Source of the DNA: Propionibacteriales bacterium
GTDB taxonomy: Bacteria; Actinomycetota; Actinomycetes; Propionibacteriales; Nocardioidaceae
NCBI GenBank assembly: GCA_026392415.1
Contig: JAPLCC010000026.1
Coordinates: 1 to 64,000, forward strand
Reading direction: 5' to 3'
Length of the DNA: 64,000 bases
Shown here: positions 1-9,916 of the stretch, piece by piece
Numbering within the stretch: position 1 is the stretch's first letter
How the letters are laid out: each line of letters begins with the position of its first letter
Position numbers and translations under genes: made by a program
Notes under the pieces: model-generated
What the model was told of the DNA's origin: nothing
Databases searched by the model: none
The model's input: only the letters and a program-made list of their open reading frames with translations

Positions 1-750
1 GCCCGCCACGGTCGGTCCGACGGCGACCCGGGTGGCGCGGTCGAGGGTGTCGACCCGACGGCCGAGCCCGACCGCGGTGAGCAGGCTCGCGAGATCGGTG
101 GTGGCGACGAGCCCGGCGCGAACGACTGCAACGGCGACCCCGGGGCCCGAGCGCACCCACACCACGCCGGTGCGGCTGGGGCGACTGGCGATCTGGTCGA
201 GCAGGTCGGGACGTTCGACCAGCACACAGGTGAGGGGCTCGCGCAGGTCGAGGCTGCCGGCGTGGGCGAAGTCGACGGCGGAGGCGCGGGCTGCGACGTG
301 ACCGCCCTCGACGAGCTCGCGGAACAACGCGTCGCGGTGGGACTGGCGACGCTCGGCGACGTTGAGCAGGCCGGCCGCGGCTTCTGCGATGCGCATCGCT
401 TCGGGCTACGTGGTCTCGTCGATGCGCTGGTCGGGATCGATCAGCCAGAAGTAGCCGTGGACCCGGCCGAGGTGGCGCGCAGGCACGCACAGCCGGGCGA
501 CGATGCCGAGGTCCGGGTCGGCCGGCGTACGCAGCGGCCCGGGGGAGTCCGCGATGCCCTGGGCCCGGAACCAGGAGCGCACCTCGGTGCTGGAGCGCCG
601 TTCGAGGATGGAGCGCTGACGGATCCAGTCGACGACGTCGTCGTTGCGGTGGTCGGAGAACCCGATCAGGCGGAAGTCGCCGTCCTCGAGGGTGCACGGC
701 GCATCGACGAGGCGCGCCATGTCCTCGATCAGGTCGTCCAGCGTGGCCAT
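1..750 (-). pseudogene. PucR-type proline-catabolism regulator broken by an in-frame amber codon (also cut by window edge)
   Basis: Reading leftward from the ATG at 750, the frame codes about 114 residues, meets TAG at 406-408, then stays open in the same frame for 135 more codons to the window edge. The downstream part (PEAMRIAEAAAGLLNVAERR...) reads as normal protein with a GGDEF-like middle region, as in PucR/CdaR regulators whose helix-turn-helix lies at the C-terminus, here off the edge. It is divergent from proline dehydrogenase, the place of the proline-responsive activator in other actinobacteria (known). A reading error, a recent nonsense mutation, or restart at the ATG at 394-396 are all possible. 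An upstream ATG at 783 is an alternative start. The family call is fairly firm; loss of function is inferred. Confidence 0.6.
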
Positions 751-785
751 GGAGCAAATGTCGCACAGATGACGTCCAAGCATGT

Positions 786-795
786 GACATATGTC
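786..795. promoter_or_regulatory. Palindrome GACATATGTC in the regulator/pruB intergenic region
   Basis: A perfect 10-bp palindrome lies between the divergent PucR-type gene and proline dehydrogenase, about 38 bp before the pruB start. A related half, GACATTTG, occurs in the 750-770 stretch on the minus strand. It is a candidate activator site, inferred from symmetry and position only. Confidence 0.35.
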
Positions 796-832
796 GATTC
801 CGTGTGACCCACGCCGCTCCTAGCGTGAAGCC

Positions 833-1759
833 ATGCTGAGCCAGACCCTGAACCGCGCGTCCCGCAGCGCTCGCGCCCGTCGGGCCGTCGAGTCGATCCC
901 GGCCACCCGCAACGTCGTCGACCGGTTCGTGGCCGGCGAGACCACCGCGGACGCCGTCCGGGCAGCCCAGCGCCTGGTGGTCGCCGGTCGTGCGATCACG
1001 ATCGACGTCCTCGGCGAGGACGTCACCGACATCGCCGGCGCCCGCGCGACGCGCGACGGCTACCTCGCCCTCCTCACTGCACTCGCCGAGGCCGGGTCCT
1101 CGACGGGCGCGGACGTCTCGCTCAAGCTCTCCGCCCTCGGGCAGGCGCTGCCCTCAGGTGGCGAGATCGCCACGACGCACGCCCACGAGATCTGCGTGGC
1201 AGCGGCCGCCGTGGGCGCCACGGTGACCCTCGACATGGAGGACCACACCACGACCGAAGCGACCCTGCTGGCGGGCACCGACCTGCGCAAGGAGTTCGCG
1301 TGGGTCGGCAACGTGCTGCAGTCCAACCTGCTGCGGACTCCGGCCGACATCACCGCACTGGCCGGCACCGGTGCCCGGATCCGTCTGGTCAAGGGCGCCT
1401 ACCGCGAGCCCGCCACCGTCGCCCATCCCCGCAAGGCCGACGTCGACCGTGCCTACGGTCGCGCCATCGACGCGCTGATGATCTCGGACTGCTACCCGAT
1501 GATCGCCACCCACGACGAGACCATGCTGACCCGCGCCGAGGTGCAGGCGAACCTCGCCGGCCGCGAGGCCGGCCAGTGGGAGACGCAGATGCTGTACGGC
1601 GTCCGCACCGACCTCCAGCAGCGCACGGTCGACGCCGATCTGCAGATGCGGGTCTACCTGCCGTTCGGCACCGACTGGTATGGCTACTTCATGCGTCGTC
1701 TCGCCGAACGACCGGCCAACGTCGCGTTCGTCATCCGCGCGCTCGCCCACCGCTCCTGA
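833..1759 (+). CDS. pruB: Proline dehydrogenase
   Basis: FAD enzyme that oxidises L-proline to 1-pyrroline-5-carboxylate, the first step of proline catabolism. The 308-residue length is that of monofunctional actinobacterial and Thermus-type enzymes, not the long PutA fusion. Barrel motifs are intact: VSLKLSALG (about 95-103), LDMEDH (133-138), QSNLLRT (163-169), RLVKGAYREP (184-193), ATHDE (225-229), and the C-terminal substrate-binding stretch YLPFGTDWYGYFMRRLAERP (275-294) with its Arg pair. The next gene, 33 bp downstream, makes the second-step enzyme, so the two form an operon. The start was chosen as the ATG that gives the family N-terminus. Confidence 0.95.
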   Translation: MLSQTLNRASRSARARRAVESIPATRNVVDRFVAGETTADAVRAAQRLVVAGRAITIDVLGEDVTDIAGARATRDGYLALLTALAEAGSSTGADVSLKLSALGQALPSGGEIATTHAHEICVAAAAVGATVTLDMEDHTTTEATLLAGTDLRKEFAWVGNVLQSNLLRTPADITALAGTGARIRLVKGAYREPATVAHPRKADVDRAYGRAIDALMISDCYPMIATHDETMLTRAEVQANLAGREAGQWETQMLYGVRTDLQQRTVDADLQMRVYLPFGTDWYGYFMRRLAERPANVAFVIRALAHRS

Positions 1760-1792
1760 CCTGCAGACCCGATCGATCGAGAAGGAACTGTC

Positions 1793-3430
<1,638 letters not shown>

Positions 3431-3440
3431 GCGCCTCGGA

Positions 3441-3475
3441 GGTCGAGGAGGTTGCGCAGCAACCGTCTCGAGACC
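3441..3475 (+). repeat. Family-A dispersed palindromic repeat, copy 1
   Basis: A 35-bp element with core GGTTGCGCAGCAACC (hairpin GGTTGC/GCAACC) flanked by GGTCGAG and CTCGAGACC. It sits between the convergent pruA and GH6 genes, where it could end transcription from both sides. The same sequence recurs at 12395, 13333 and, inverted, at 25039. Confidence 0.85.
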
Positions 3476-3483
3476 CCGGAGGT

Positions 3484-4608
3484 TCAGCGGAACGGCGAGT
3501 AGGTCGCCATCCGGATCGAGCGACCTTTCGTGTACGGGTCGTTGCCGCCCTGCTGCATCCAGCGCCATCCGCGGCCGAACCACAGATAGGCGTCGACATA
3601 CCTGCGGGCGTCGCGACGCACCATCCTCGTGGTCGGTCGGTGGCCAAGGGTCTGGCACACGGTCTCGGTGCGCGAGCGACAGGTCGGGGTGTTGTCGAAC
3701 TGGTAGAAGAGGTCGCCCGTTGCGTGGAACCGTGGGCCCCAACGGGCGTTCCACTGCAACCACGTGAAGGGCGTGCCGTTGTCGGCGGTGTCGAGGACGG
3801 CACGCTTGCCCTTGATGCCGGCCCGTGACAGGGCCGCACTGACCTTGGCGGCAAAGGCAACGTTGGCCGGCACCGAGTCGTAGTGCGTCGCGCCGAGGGC
3901 GAAGCCGCGGACGTACTGGACACCGCTCGCCTTCAGCAGCCGGACCGCCTCGTCGACGTACAACCAGTCGGCGGAGCCGGCGTCGAGGTAGATCGCTTCG
4001 CGGCGCAACGTCTGACTGAGGTACTTCGCCGCCCAGGCGGCCATCTTCATCCGGGTGCGCGGGGTCGGGTCCGGCATCGTGCGACCGTCGTTGCCGTGGT
4101 TCGCGGAGATCGCGAGGTCGGGCTCGAGGACGATCGCGACGCGGGCGGTGCCGATGCCGGCGGCGATCTGCTTGATCCAGCGCTGGTAGCGGGTCATCGA
4201 CCACGACATCGCCGGTCGCTTGCCGCGCACGACCTCGCCGTCGGGCCAGAGTCCGAAGATGGCGAGCTGGACCAGGGCCCTGGGGTTGCCGCGCTGCGCG
4301 TCCTTCACGTACGCCGCCACCGATTGCCGCACGGTGGAGACGTTGCAGGAGGCGCAGTTCGCGAACCAGCGAACCCGTGGCGTGAGCGCGATCCGGCCGA
4401 GTGCGGCCTTCCGGACCGGGTCGGTCTCGGCGCGGTAGTTGATCAGCTCGGGATTGGCGCGGGTGGTGATCGTGGAGGCGCGCCAAGGCCCGGTGTCTGC
4501 CAGGGGGTTGCTCGGGTTGAGCGGGTCAGGCGCCGCGTTCGCGGGCGCGACGGCCAGGGCGAGGACGGTCGCGAGCGCGGCGACACCGAGTGCGGTGAAG
4601 CGGTGCAT
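3484..4608 (-). CDS. Secreted glycoside hydrolase family 6 (cellulase-type)
   Basis: Secreted protein of 374 residues with a clear signal peptide (Ala/Leu-rich core, residues 5-25, cleavage after ANA). The mature part matches family 6 endoglucanase/cellobiohydrolase: the YRAETDP substrate-binding start (about 58-64), WFAN, the catalytic acid in VLEPD (Asp about 164), YLDAGSADW (about 207-215), LDTADNG in place of the usual IDTSRNG, and WFGRGWRW near the end. Family 6 enzymes cleave beta-1,4 glucans with inversion. There is no cellulose-binding module, so the substrate may be a soluble or cell-wall glucan. It is convergent with pruA. The variant active-site segments leave some doubt about real cellulase activity. 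Confidence 0.85.
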   Translation of the reverse strand: MHRFTALGVAALATVLALAVAPANAAPDPLNPSNPLADTGPWRASTITTRANPELINYRAETDPVRKAALGRIALTPRVRWFANCASCNVSTVRQSVAAYVKDAQRGNPRALVQLAIFGLWPDGEVVRGKRPAMSWSMTRYQRWIKQIAAGIGTARVAIVLEPDLAISANHGNDGRTMPDPTPRTRMKMAAWAAKYLSQTLRREAIYLDAGSADWLYVDEAVRLLKASGVQYVRGFALGATHYDSVPANVAFAAKVSAALSRAGIKGKRAVLDTADNGTPFTWLQWNARWGPRFHATGDLFYQFDNTPTCRSRTETVCQTLGHRPTTRMVRRDARRYVDAYLWFGRGWRWMQQGGNDPYTKGRSIRMATYSPFR

Positions 4609-4663
4609 GGCGATCTGATCGGCCGCGGCCGCCGAGTCCTGAGCCCGGGAGGTCGCGCGGGCG

Positions 4664-4669
4664 TAATCT
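4664..4669 (+). promoter_or_regulatory. Probable -10 box (TAATCT) of a leaderless transcript
   Basis: TAATCT ends 6 bp before the GTG start at 4676, the spacing expected when transcription begins at the start codon. No Shine-Dalgarno sequence precedes that GTG. The reading is inferred. Confidence 0.45.
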
Positions 4670-4675
4670 GACGCC

Positions 4676-5743
4676 GTGACGAGCCCGAAGTCGCCGCTGG
4701 TGCAGCAGGAGGTGCGCTTCTGTCGCGCCGACGACGGCGTACGGATCGCGTGGGCGAGGCACGGGTCGGGGCCGCCGTTGCTGATCGTGTCGTGCTGGCT
4801 GAGTCATCTGCAGCACGACTGGCAGAGCCCGGTGTGGCGGCACTTCCTCGACGACCTGGGCGATGTCGCCACCGTCGTGCGGTACGACGAGCGCGGTTTC
4901 GGCCTGTCCGACTGGGAGGTCGGCAGCGAGGTCACGGACTTCTCGCTCGAGCGGCGCCTCGCCGACCTGGAGACGCTGGTCGAGGCCACGGGCATGGACC
5001 GCTTCGCAGTGCTCGGGATGTCGGGCGGGGCGCCGGTGGCCCTCGCCTACGCGCACGCGCACCCCGAGCGCGTCACCCGGATGGTCCTGTACGGCGCCAT
5101 GGCCGGCGGCGGACTCCAGCAGGGCGACGACGCGTCGGAGGAGGCGTTCCTCGCAATGATCCGCGCGGGCTGGGCGCGCCCCGATCCGTTGTTCCGCCGG
5201 GTGTTCACCAACGCGTTCATCCCCGGCGCCAACGAGCAGCAGATGGAGTGGATGGACGAGCTGCAACGCACCTCGACCAACACCGAGAACGCCGTGTGCA
5301 GCCGGATCGCCCGGCACCAGGTGGACGTCGCCGACCTGCTCCCCGAGGTCGCCGTACCGACGCTGGTGCTGCACGCCGAGCGCGACCGGGTCGCGCCCGA
5401 GTGGGGTCCGCGGCTCGCCGCGGAGATCCCGGACGCCAGGCTGGTGATGCTGGACTCGGCCAACCACGTGCTGCTCGCCGACGAGCCGGCGTGGCCGGTT
5501 TTCCGGTCCGAGGTCGCCGCGTTCCTTGCCGAGGAACGGGCGCAGGTCCCCGTCTCCAACCTGTCCGACCGTGAGCGCGAGATCCTGCTGCTGGCTGCCG
5601 AGGGCCTCGACAACACGGCCATCGCCGACCGGCTGACGCTGAGCGTCCGCACGGTCGAGCGGCACTTCCAGAACGTCTATCTCAAGCTCGGCCTGTCCGG
5701 TCGTACGGCGCGCGCCGCGGCCGTGGCCCGCGTCCTGGCCTGA
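4676..5743 (+). CDS. Alpha/beta hydrolase fused to a LuxR-type DNA-binding domain
   Basis: A 355-residue fusion. Residues 1-280 form an alpha/beta hydrolase: nucleophile elbow GMSGGAP (about 106-112), an acid in the HAERDRVAPEWG segment, and His in SANHVLL near 265. Residues about 293-355 are a LuxR/FixJ helix-turn-helix (LSDREREILLLAAEGLDNTA, then SVRTVERHFQNVYLKLG). Such fusions are thought to be one-component regulators in which the hydrolase fold binds or processes a small ligand; the ligand here is unknown. Start GTG at 4676 matches the N-terminus and the -10 spacing. It is divergent from the GH6 gene, a possible target. Confidence 0.85.
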   Translation: MTSPKSPLVQQEVRFCRADDGVRIAWARHGSGPPLLIVSCWLSHLQHDWQSPVWRHFLDDLGDVATVVRYDERGFGLSDWEVGSEVTDFSLERRLADLETLVEATGMDRFAVLGMSGGAPVALAYAHAHPERVTRMVLYGAMAGGGLQQGDDASEEAFLAMIRAGWARPDPLFRRVFTNAFIPGANEQQMEWMDELQRTSTNTENAVCSRIARHQVDVADLLPEVAVPTLVLHAERDRVAPEWGPRLAAEIPDARLVMLDSANHVLLADEPAWPVFRSEVAAFLAEERAQVPVSNLSDREREILLLAAEGLDNTAIADRLTLSVRTVERHFQNVYLKLGLSGRTARAAAVARVLA

Positions 5744-5758
5744 GCCGGGCGGCTGCTT

Positions 5759-5856
5759 GTAACTCGGTGTTCGGTGTTCCACCACGGGGTCATGACCGGT
5801 CACAACCCCGTGGAAGATGCCCTAACACCGTGGTGGATGCACGAACACCGAGTTAC
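5759..5856. repeat. 98-bp nested inverted-repeat element with perfect 15-bp ends
   Basis: Perfect 15-bp inverted ends (GTAACTCGGTGTTCG at 5759-5773 and its complement at 5842-5856) enclose further arms. TCCACCACGG (5778-5787) can pair with 5828-5837, or CCACGGGGT (5782-5790) with 5805-5813, and the centre is the palindrome TGACCGGTCA (5793-5802). The pairings compete, so two folds are possible. It lies between the hydrolase-LuxR gene and the DsrE gene and holds no plausible gene. It may be a terminator, a REP-like unit or a small non-autonomous mobile element. Confidence 0.75.
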
Positions 5857-5999
5857 ATGCGACCCCGACCGCCCACTACGTACGCGTCGCCGCAGCGCGA
5901 CGCACGCGGCTACGCGTCAGCGCCGATGCCGCGGGGTGCGCTGAATTCCTACGTTCAAGGGGTCGGCAATCCAGCCGCCCAGAACCTCAGGAGATCACC

Positions 6000-6365
6000 A
6001 TGTCGAACAAGGCCGTCATCAGCCTCGCCACCGGACTCGAAGACCCCGAGAAGGTCACCGTCGCCTTTCTCGTCGCGCTGGGCGCAGCCGAGCAGGGCCG
6101 CCCCACACTGATGTTCCTGACGAAGGAGGCTGTGCGGCTCGCCGTACCGGGAACTGCCGTCGGCAAGGCGTGCGAGGGCTGCCCGACCTTGCCCGAGCTG
6201 CTGGCGCGGTACGAGGCTGCCGGCGGGACCTATCTGGTGTGCCCGCTCTGCTTCAACGCCAAGGCTCTGGACCCCGAGAACCTGATCGGGGGCGCCACCA
6301 TCGGAGGCACCGTGCCCATGTGGCAGTGGATTGGTGACGAAGGCGCGACCAGCTTCAGCTACTGA
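6000..6365 (+). CDS. DsrE-family sulfur-relay-like protein
   Basis: A 121-residue cytosolic protein of the DsrE/DsrF-like fold (KAVISLATGLEDPEKVTVAF start, alternating strand/helix pattern). Two Cys pairs, CEGCP (about 58-62) and CPLC (about 80-83), could carry persulfide or form disulfides. Members of this family move sulfur between proteins or act as peroxiredoxin-like proteins; the partner here is unknown. A strong ribosome site (AGGAGATCACC) precedes the ATG. The nested inverted repeat at 5759-5856 lies 143 bp upstream, so expression may depend on it. It is convergent with fprA. Confidence 0.8.
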   Translation: MSNKAVISLATGLEDPEKVTVAFLVALGAAEQGRPTLMFLTKEAVRLAVPGTAVGKACEGCPTLPELLARYEAAGGTYLVCPLCFNAKALDPENLIGGATIGGTVPMWQWIGDEGATSFSY

Positions 6366-6383
6366 GGACCGCGCAGCACCCGG

Positions 6384-7721
6384 TCAGCCGCGACCGACGC
6401 GCAGCATCTCCTCGCGGTCGCCGACCTTGATCCGGGTGCGGCCGACGGCCTCGCCGAGGGCGATCTCGTGGGCGTCCAGGCGCTCCCACGACTCGTCGGT
6501 CGCCACATCGACCTGGCGCGAACGGAGGTAGGCGTCGACGTCGGCCGGGGTGCGCGACCAGGCGGTCTCGGTGGTCTCCGCGAGCAGGTGGCCGACGGTC
6601 TCGGCGGCGTCGCTCTTGGTGTGGCCGATCAGGCCCACGGGTCCGCGCTTGATCCAGCCGGTGACGAAGGTGCCGGGGATCGGCTCGCCGTCCAGGTCGA
6701 GGACCCGGCCGCCGTCGTTCGGGATGATCGCGCGACGCTCGTCGAAGGGAAGGTCCGGCAGGCCGGTGCTGCGGTAGCCGACGGCGCGGTAGACGGCCTG
6801 GACGTCCCAGTCGGTCACCTCGCCGGTGCCCTCGACGTTGCCGTCCTCGTTGGGCGAGTGGGTGCGCTCGGTGCGCAGCGTGGTGAGGCCGTCACGGTCG
6901 CCGAGGATCGCGATCGGGGCTTCGGCGAAGTGGAGGTGGATCCGGTGCGGCTTGCCGACCGGTTCCGCGCCGACCCAGCTGGTCAGCGTGTTGAGCACCA
7001 TCTTCTGCGCCTTGTGCTGCGCGATGTGTTCCATGCCGTGGGCGTCGACGTCGAAGCCCTCGGGGTGCACGATCACCTCGACGTTGGGCGAGTGGTTGAG
7101 CTCGCGGAGCTCGAGCGGCGAGAACTTCGCGTACGCCGGGCCGCGGCGCGCGAACACGTGCACGTCGGTGATCGTCTTCGCCGCGAGTCCTTCGTGGACG
7201 TGCTGGGGGATGTCGGTGGTGAGCATCTCGTCGCCGGTCTTGGCGAGCACCCGCGCGACGTCGAGCGCCACGTTGCCGACACCGACCACGGCGACGCTCC
7301 TGGCGTCCAGCGGCCAGGTCTGCGGGGCGTCCGGGTGGGCGTCGTACCAGGAGACGAAGTCGGCGGCGCCATGCGATCCGGGCAGGTCCTCGCCGGGGAT
7401 GCCGAGGTCGCGGTCGGCCTTCGCGCCGGTGCTGATCACGACGGCGTCGTAGAACTCGCGCAGCTCCTCGAGCTTCACGTCGACGCCGAACTCGACGTTG
7501 CCGAGGAACCGGACGTCGGGGTGGGCCAGCACGCGCTGGAGCGCCTTGATGATCTCCTTGATCCGCGGGTGGTCGGGTGCGACGCCGTAGCGGACCAGGC
7601 CGAAGGGTGCGGGGAGGCGCTCGAGGATGTCGATCGAGACCGGGTTGCCCGACTTGATGAGGTTGTCGGCAGCGTAGATACCGGCGGGGCCACCGCCCAC
7701 GATCGCGACACGAAGAGTCAT
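6384..7721 (-). CDS. fprA: Ferredoxin/ferredoxin-NADP reductase (adrenodoxin-reductase type)
   Basis: FAD enzyme of 445 residues that passes electrons between NADPH and ferredoxin, supporting for example cytochrome P450s. The N-terminus RVAIVGGGPAGIYAADNL has the FAD Rossmann glycines. RYGVAPDHPRIK and the NADP-binding VVGVGNVALDVAR follow, and the C-terminal GWIKRGPVGLIGHTKSDA is characteristic of mycobacterial FprA. The ATG at 7721 gives this N-terminus; a longer frame to 7913 adds 64 residues that look non-coding. A TCACAAG-N5-CTTGTGA operator lies 56-74 bp upstream of the start, identical in layout to one at the lysR start codon 2.1 kb away. Confidence 0.95.
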   Translation of the reverse strand: MTLRVAIVGGGPAGIYAADNLIKSGNPVSIDILERLPAPFGLVRYGVAPDHPRIKEIIKALQRVLAHPDVRFLGNVEFGVDVKLEELREFYDAVVISTGAKADRDLGIPGEDLPGSHGAADFVSWYDAHPDAPQTWPLDARSVAVVGVGNVALDVARVLAKTGDEMLTTDIPQHVHEGLAAKTITDVHVFARRGPAYAKFSPLELRELNHSPNVEVIVHPEGFDVDAHGMEHIAQHKAQKMVLNTLTSWVGAEPVGKPHRIHLHFAEAPIAILGDRDGLTTLRTERTHSPNEDGNVEGTGEVTDWDVQAVYRAVGYRSTGLPDLPFDERRAIIPNDGGRVLDLDGEPIPGTFVTGWIKRGPVGLIGHTKSDAAETVGHLLAETTETAWSRTPADVDAYLRSRQVDVATDESWERLDAHEIALGEAVGRTRIKVGDREEMLRVGRG

Positions 7722-7776
7722 GTCCCTGAGTCTGCTGACCGGAGCCGGGTCACAGAACGAGGTTGTGGTTGGGTGC

Positions 7777-7795
7777 TCACAAGTTTTCCTTGTGA
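7777..7795. promoter_or_regulatory. TCACAAG-N5-CTTGTGA operator, fprA side
   Basis: Perfect 7-bp arms with a 5-bp spacer, between fprA (minus) and the ASH-repeat gene (plus). The same 19-bp layout occurs at 9896-9914, overlapping the lysR promoter region, so the LysR protein is the likely binder. Target assignment is inferred. Confidence 0.6.
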
Positions 7796-7902
7796 CCCAG
7801 CAGGTCTGCGGGACTTGAGGACCGCAAGGATCTCGCAAGGCTGACTCGCCACGATGGGCGTGCCCGGCGCTCCCCGGGCTCCTGACCCCCGGAGGACTGC
7901 AC

Positions 7903-9873
7903 ATGCGTGTCAAGACTGCCCTGTTGACTCTCGTCCTGGCGCTGGCCGCTTCGGTCTCGCCCGGGTCGACGGCCCACGCCGATGGCCCCGGCTACGACGT
8001 TGTCGCCAACGCGTTGAGCTTCGGCATCGTCCAGACCGGCACGACGGCGGTGGGGTACGTCGAGGTGAAGAACACCGGCTCCGAACTGATCAGGGTGGTG
8101 CCCGAGCAACCCGCCATCGAGCCGCAGGCCCCGTTCAGCATCGATCCCGACGTCAACGGCGTGAAGCGCCCCAGCTCCTGCTACGAAGGGCGGCTGCAGC
8201 CCTCTGGTTTCACCATCACGATCAACGGCAGCTGCTACCTCTACTACAGCTTCTCGCCGACCTCGGCAGGCACATTCAGCGGCATCAGCAACGTCTTGAT
8301 CTTCGAGGCCGGGTCGATGGTCCCCAAGGGGCGGGAAGTGATCACGATGAGCGGCACGGGCCAGGTCCTGCCCGTGGGTGAGCCCGCGACCGTTGGTTCG
8401 CTGACCGTCACGCCCACGACCTTGGCGTTCGGCAACACGGAGATCGGAGCGGTGCCGGTCAAGGAGACGACGGTCACGAACTTCTCCGAGGGCAACGTCC
8501 AGGTGCGGACGACCTATCCCGCGACCGGGCCGTTCGCGGCAGCCACCCCGCAAGCGGACTCGTGCGTGACGTCCTTCGGTGCCCGGGTCCTTGCACAGCA
8601 GCAGTCGTGCAAGCTCTACACCAGCTTCTCGGCGGCGAAGACTGGCTACGCGAGCGGTTCGCTGGTGGTGAAGCTCTCGCCCTCGACCGTCCGAGCCGGC
8701 TTGATCGCCCCCTATTCGAGCACCGCGGTTCTGACGACCAAGACGATCGCGATGAGCGGCACCGGGGTCGTCACGCCGTTCACGCTGACTCCCACGAAGG
8801 CGGCGTTCGGTGACGTCACGCTCACCGGCTTCAAGGAGATCGTCGTGCGGTTCCTCAACGAGGGAGGGACGTACGTGACCCCCACGGTGAAGTATCCGGC
8901 GACCGGCGGGTTCGGGCCGGGCCAGCCGCCGTTCCCCCTCCCCGACGACTGCTTCACCCCGGAAGGGCCCAGGTTCATGGGGCCGGGTGGATTCTGCGAC
9001 CTGCGGATCAGGTTCAGTGCGGACAGTCTCGGCTCCAAGTCCGGCACCATCGTGGTCGAGTCCCGGGACGTGAACGGCCTGCTGATCCACACCGCCAACA
9101 TGGCGGCGTCCGCCCGCGTGATCAGCGGTACGTCGACTCTCCAGCCGACCTCGTTGGCCTTCGGCAACGTGACCCAGACCGGCGTGAAGGAAGTGAGCAC
9201 GGTCGTCACGAACACCTCGACGATCGCCATGCGCTACCGGGTGACCTTCCCGGCCGGCTCGCCGTTCGGCTTCGTCTCGTCCGGGCCTTCGGGCGATCCC
9301 GAGGACTGCGACGACGCGACGGGAGACGGGAAGATCGTCTTCCCGGGCGAGACCTGCCATCTGAGGGTGAAGTTCACCGCCGGCGCACCCGGTGCCAAGT
9401 CGGCCACCATCACGCTGAAGGGCCTCAGTCTCTGCACACTCTTCACCTGTGACACGAACACGGTGGTGATGACCAAGGCCATCAGGGCGACGGCGACCTC
9501 AGTGGCGGCGTCCTACACGCTGTCTCCGACGTCGTTGTCCTTCTCCACGGTCCGGGTCGGACTCCCCAAGACGCTGACGACGGTCGTGAAGAACACCTCG
9601 ACGACGGCCATCTCGCTCCGGGTCACCTATCCGGCGGGCAGTCCGTTCAGTACCTTCGACCCCGGTCAGGTCGTCACGTCCGACTGCGTGATTCCCGGGC
9701 AGGTCAGGACGATCCAACCGGGGGAGTCCTGCAACCTGCGCATCCGGTTCGCCCCGGTCGGGTCGGGCTACAAGTCGGCCACCGTCAAGGTCGATGCGCT
9801 CTCCGATCCGCAGTTCGGCAGCCCGATCGTCATCGGGACCAAGAACCTGACGGTCAGTGGGACGGGCGCCTGA
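7903..9873 (+). CDS. Secreted protein of five ASH-type (choice-of-anchor D) beta-sandwich repeats
   Basis: A 656-residue exported protein with a signal peptide (RVKTALLTLVLALAA, cleavage near AHA-DG at about 26). The mature chain is five similar repeats of about 120 residues, each opening with a (T/S)xLxFGxVxxG-type strand (near 36, 166, 292, 414, 538) and each with a Cys pair closing on a CxLxxxF strand. This is the ASPM/SPD-2/Hydin immunoglobulin-like fold, usually a binding or spacer module. No enzyme domain, sorting signal or C-terminal membrane helix is visible, so it is probably released or loosely wall-bound. Its role is unknown. It is divergent from fprA. Confidence 0.8.
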   Translation: MRVKTALLTLVLALAASVSPGSTAHADGPGYDVVANALSFGIVQTGTTAVGYVEVKNTGSELIRVVPEQPAIEPQAPFSIDPDVNGVKRPSSCYEGRLQPSGFTITINGSCYLYYSFSPTSAGTFSGISNVLIFEAGSMVPKGREVITMSGTGQVLPVGEPATVGSLTVTPTTLAFGNTEIGAVPVKETTVTNFSEGNVQVRTTYPATGPFAAATPQADSCVTSFGARVLAQQQSCKLYTSFSAAKTGYASGSLVVKLSPSTVRAGLIAPYSSTAVLTTKTIAMSGTGVVTPFTLTPTKAAFGDVTLTGFKEIVVRFLNEGGTYVTPTVKYPATGGFGPGQPPFPLPDDCFTPEGPRFMGPGGFCDLRIRFSADSLGSKSGTIVVESRDVNGLLIHTANMAASARVISGTSTLQPTSLAFGNVTQTGVKEVSTVVTNTSTIAMRYRVTFPAGSPFGFVSSGPSGDPEDCDDATGDGKIVFPGETCHLRVKFTAGAPGAKSATITLKGLSLCTLFTCDTNTVVMTKAIRATATSVAASYTLSPTSLSFSTVRVGLPKTLTTVVKNTSTTAISLRVTYPAGSPFSTFDPGQVVTSDCVIPGQVRTIQPGESCNLRIRFAPVGSGYKSATVKVDALSDPQFGSPIVIGTKNLTVSGTGA

Positions 9874-9895
9874 CCGCGGAACCGCGAGGGGCAAC

Positions 9896-9914
9896 TCACA
9901 AGATAGTCTTGTGA
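9896..9914. promoter_or_regulatory. TCACAAG-N5-CTTGTGA operator at the lysR start
   Basis: Arms extend to 9 bp here (CTCACAAGA/TCTTGTGAG, 9895-9915) and end one base before the ATG at 9917. A bound protein would block initiation, which points to autorepression. It is a copy of the site at 7777-7795. Confidence 0.65.
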
Positions 9915-9916
9915 GC

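Noticed and set aside
406..408. TAG read as pyrrolysine
   Set aside because: No pyl genes seen and the family has no such residue; a nonsense mutation or sequence error is far simpler.
6468..7844. 458-codon plus-strand frame opposite fprA
   Set aside because: Mirror of fprA codon bias (Val/Asp/Glu-rich), no domain.
9857..9916. Longer lysR N-terminus from GTG 9857
   Set aside because: It would translate through the palindromic operator and adds 20 residues unlike LysR proteins.
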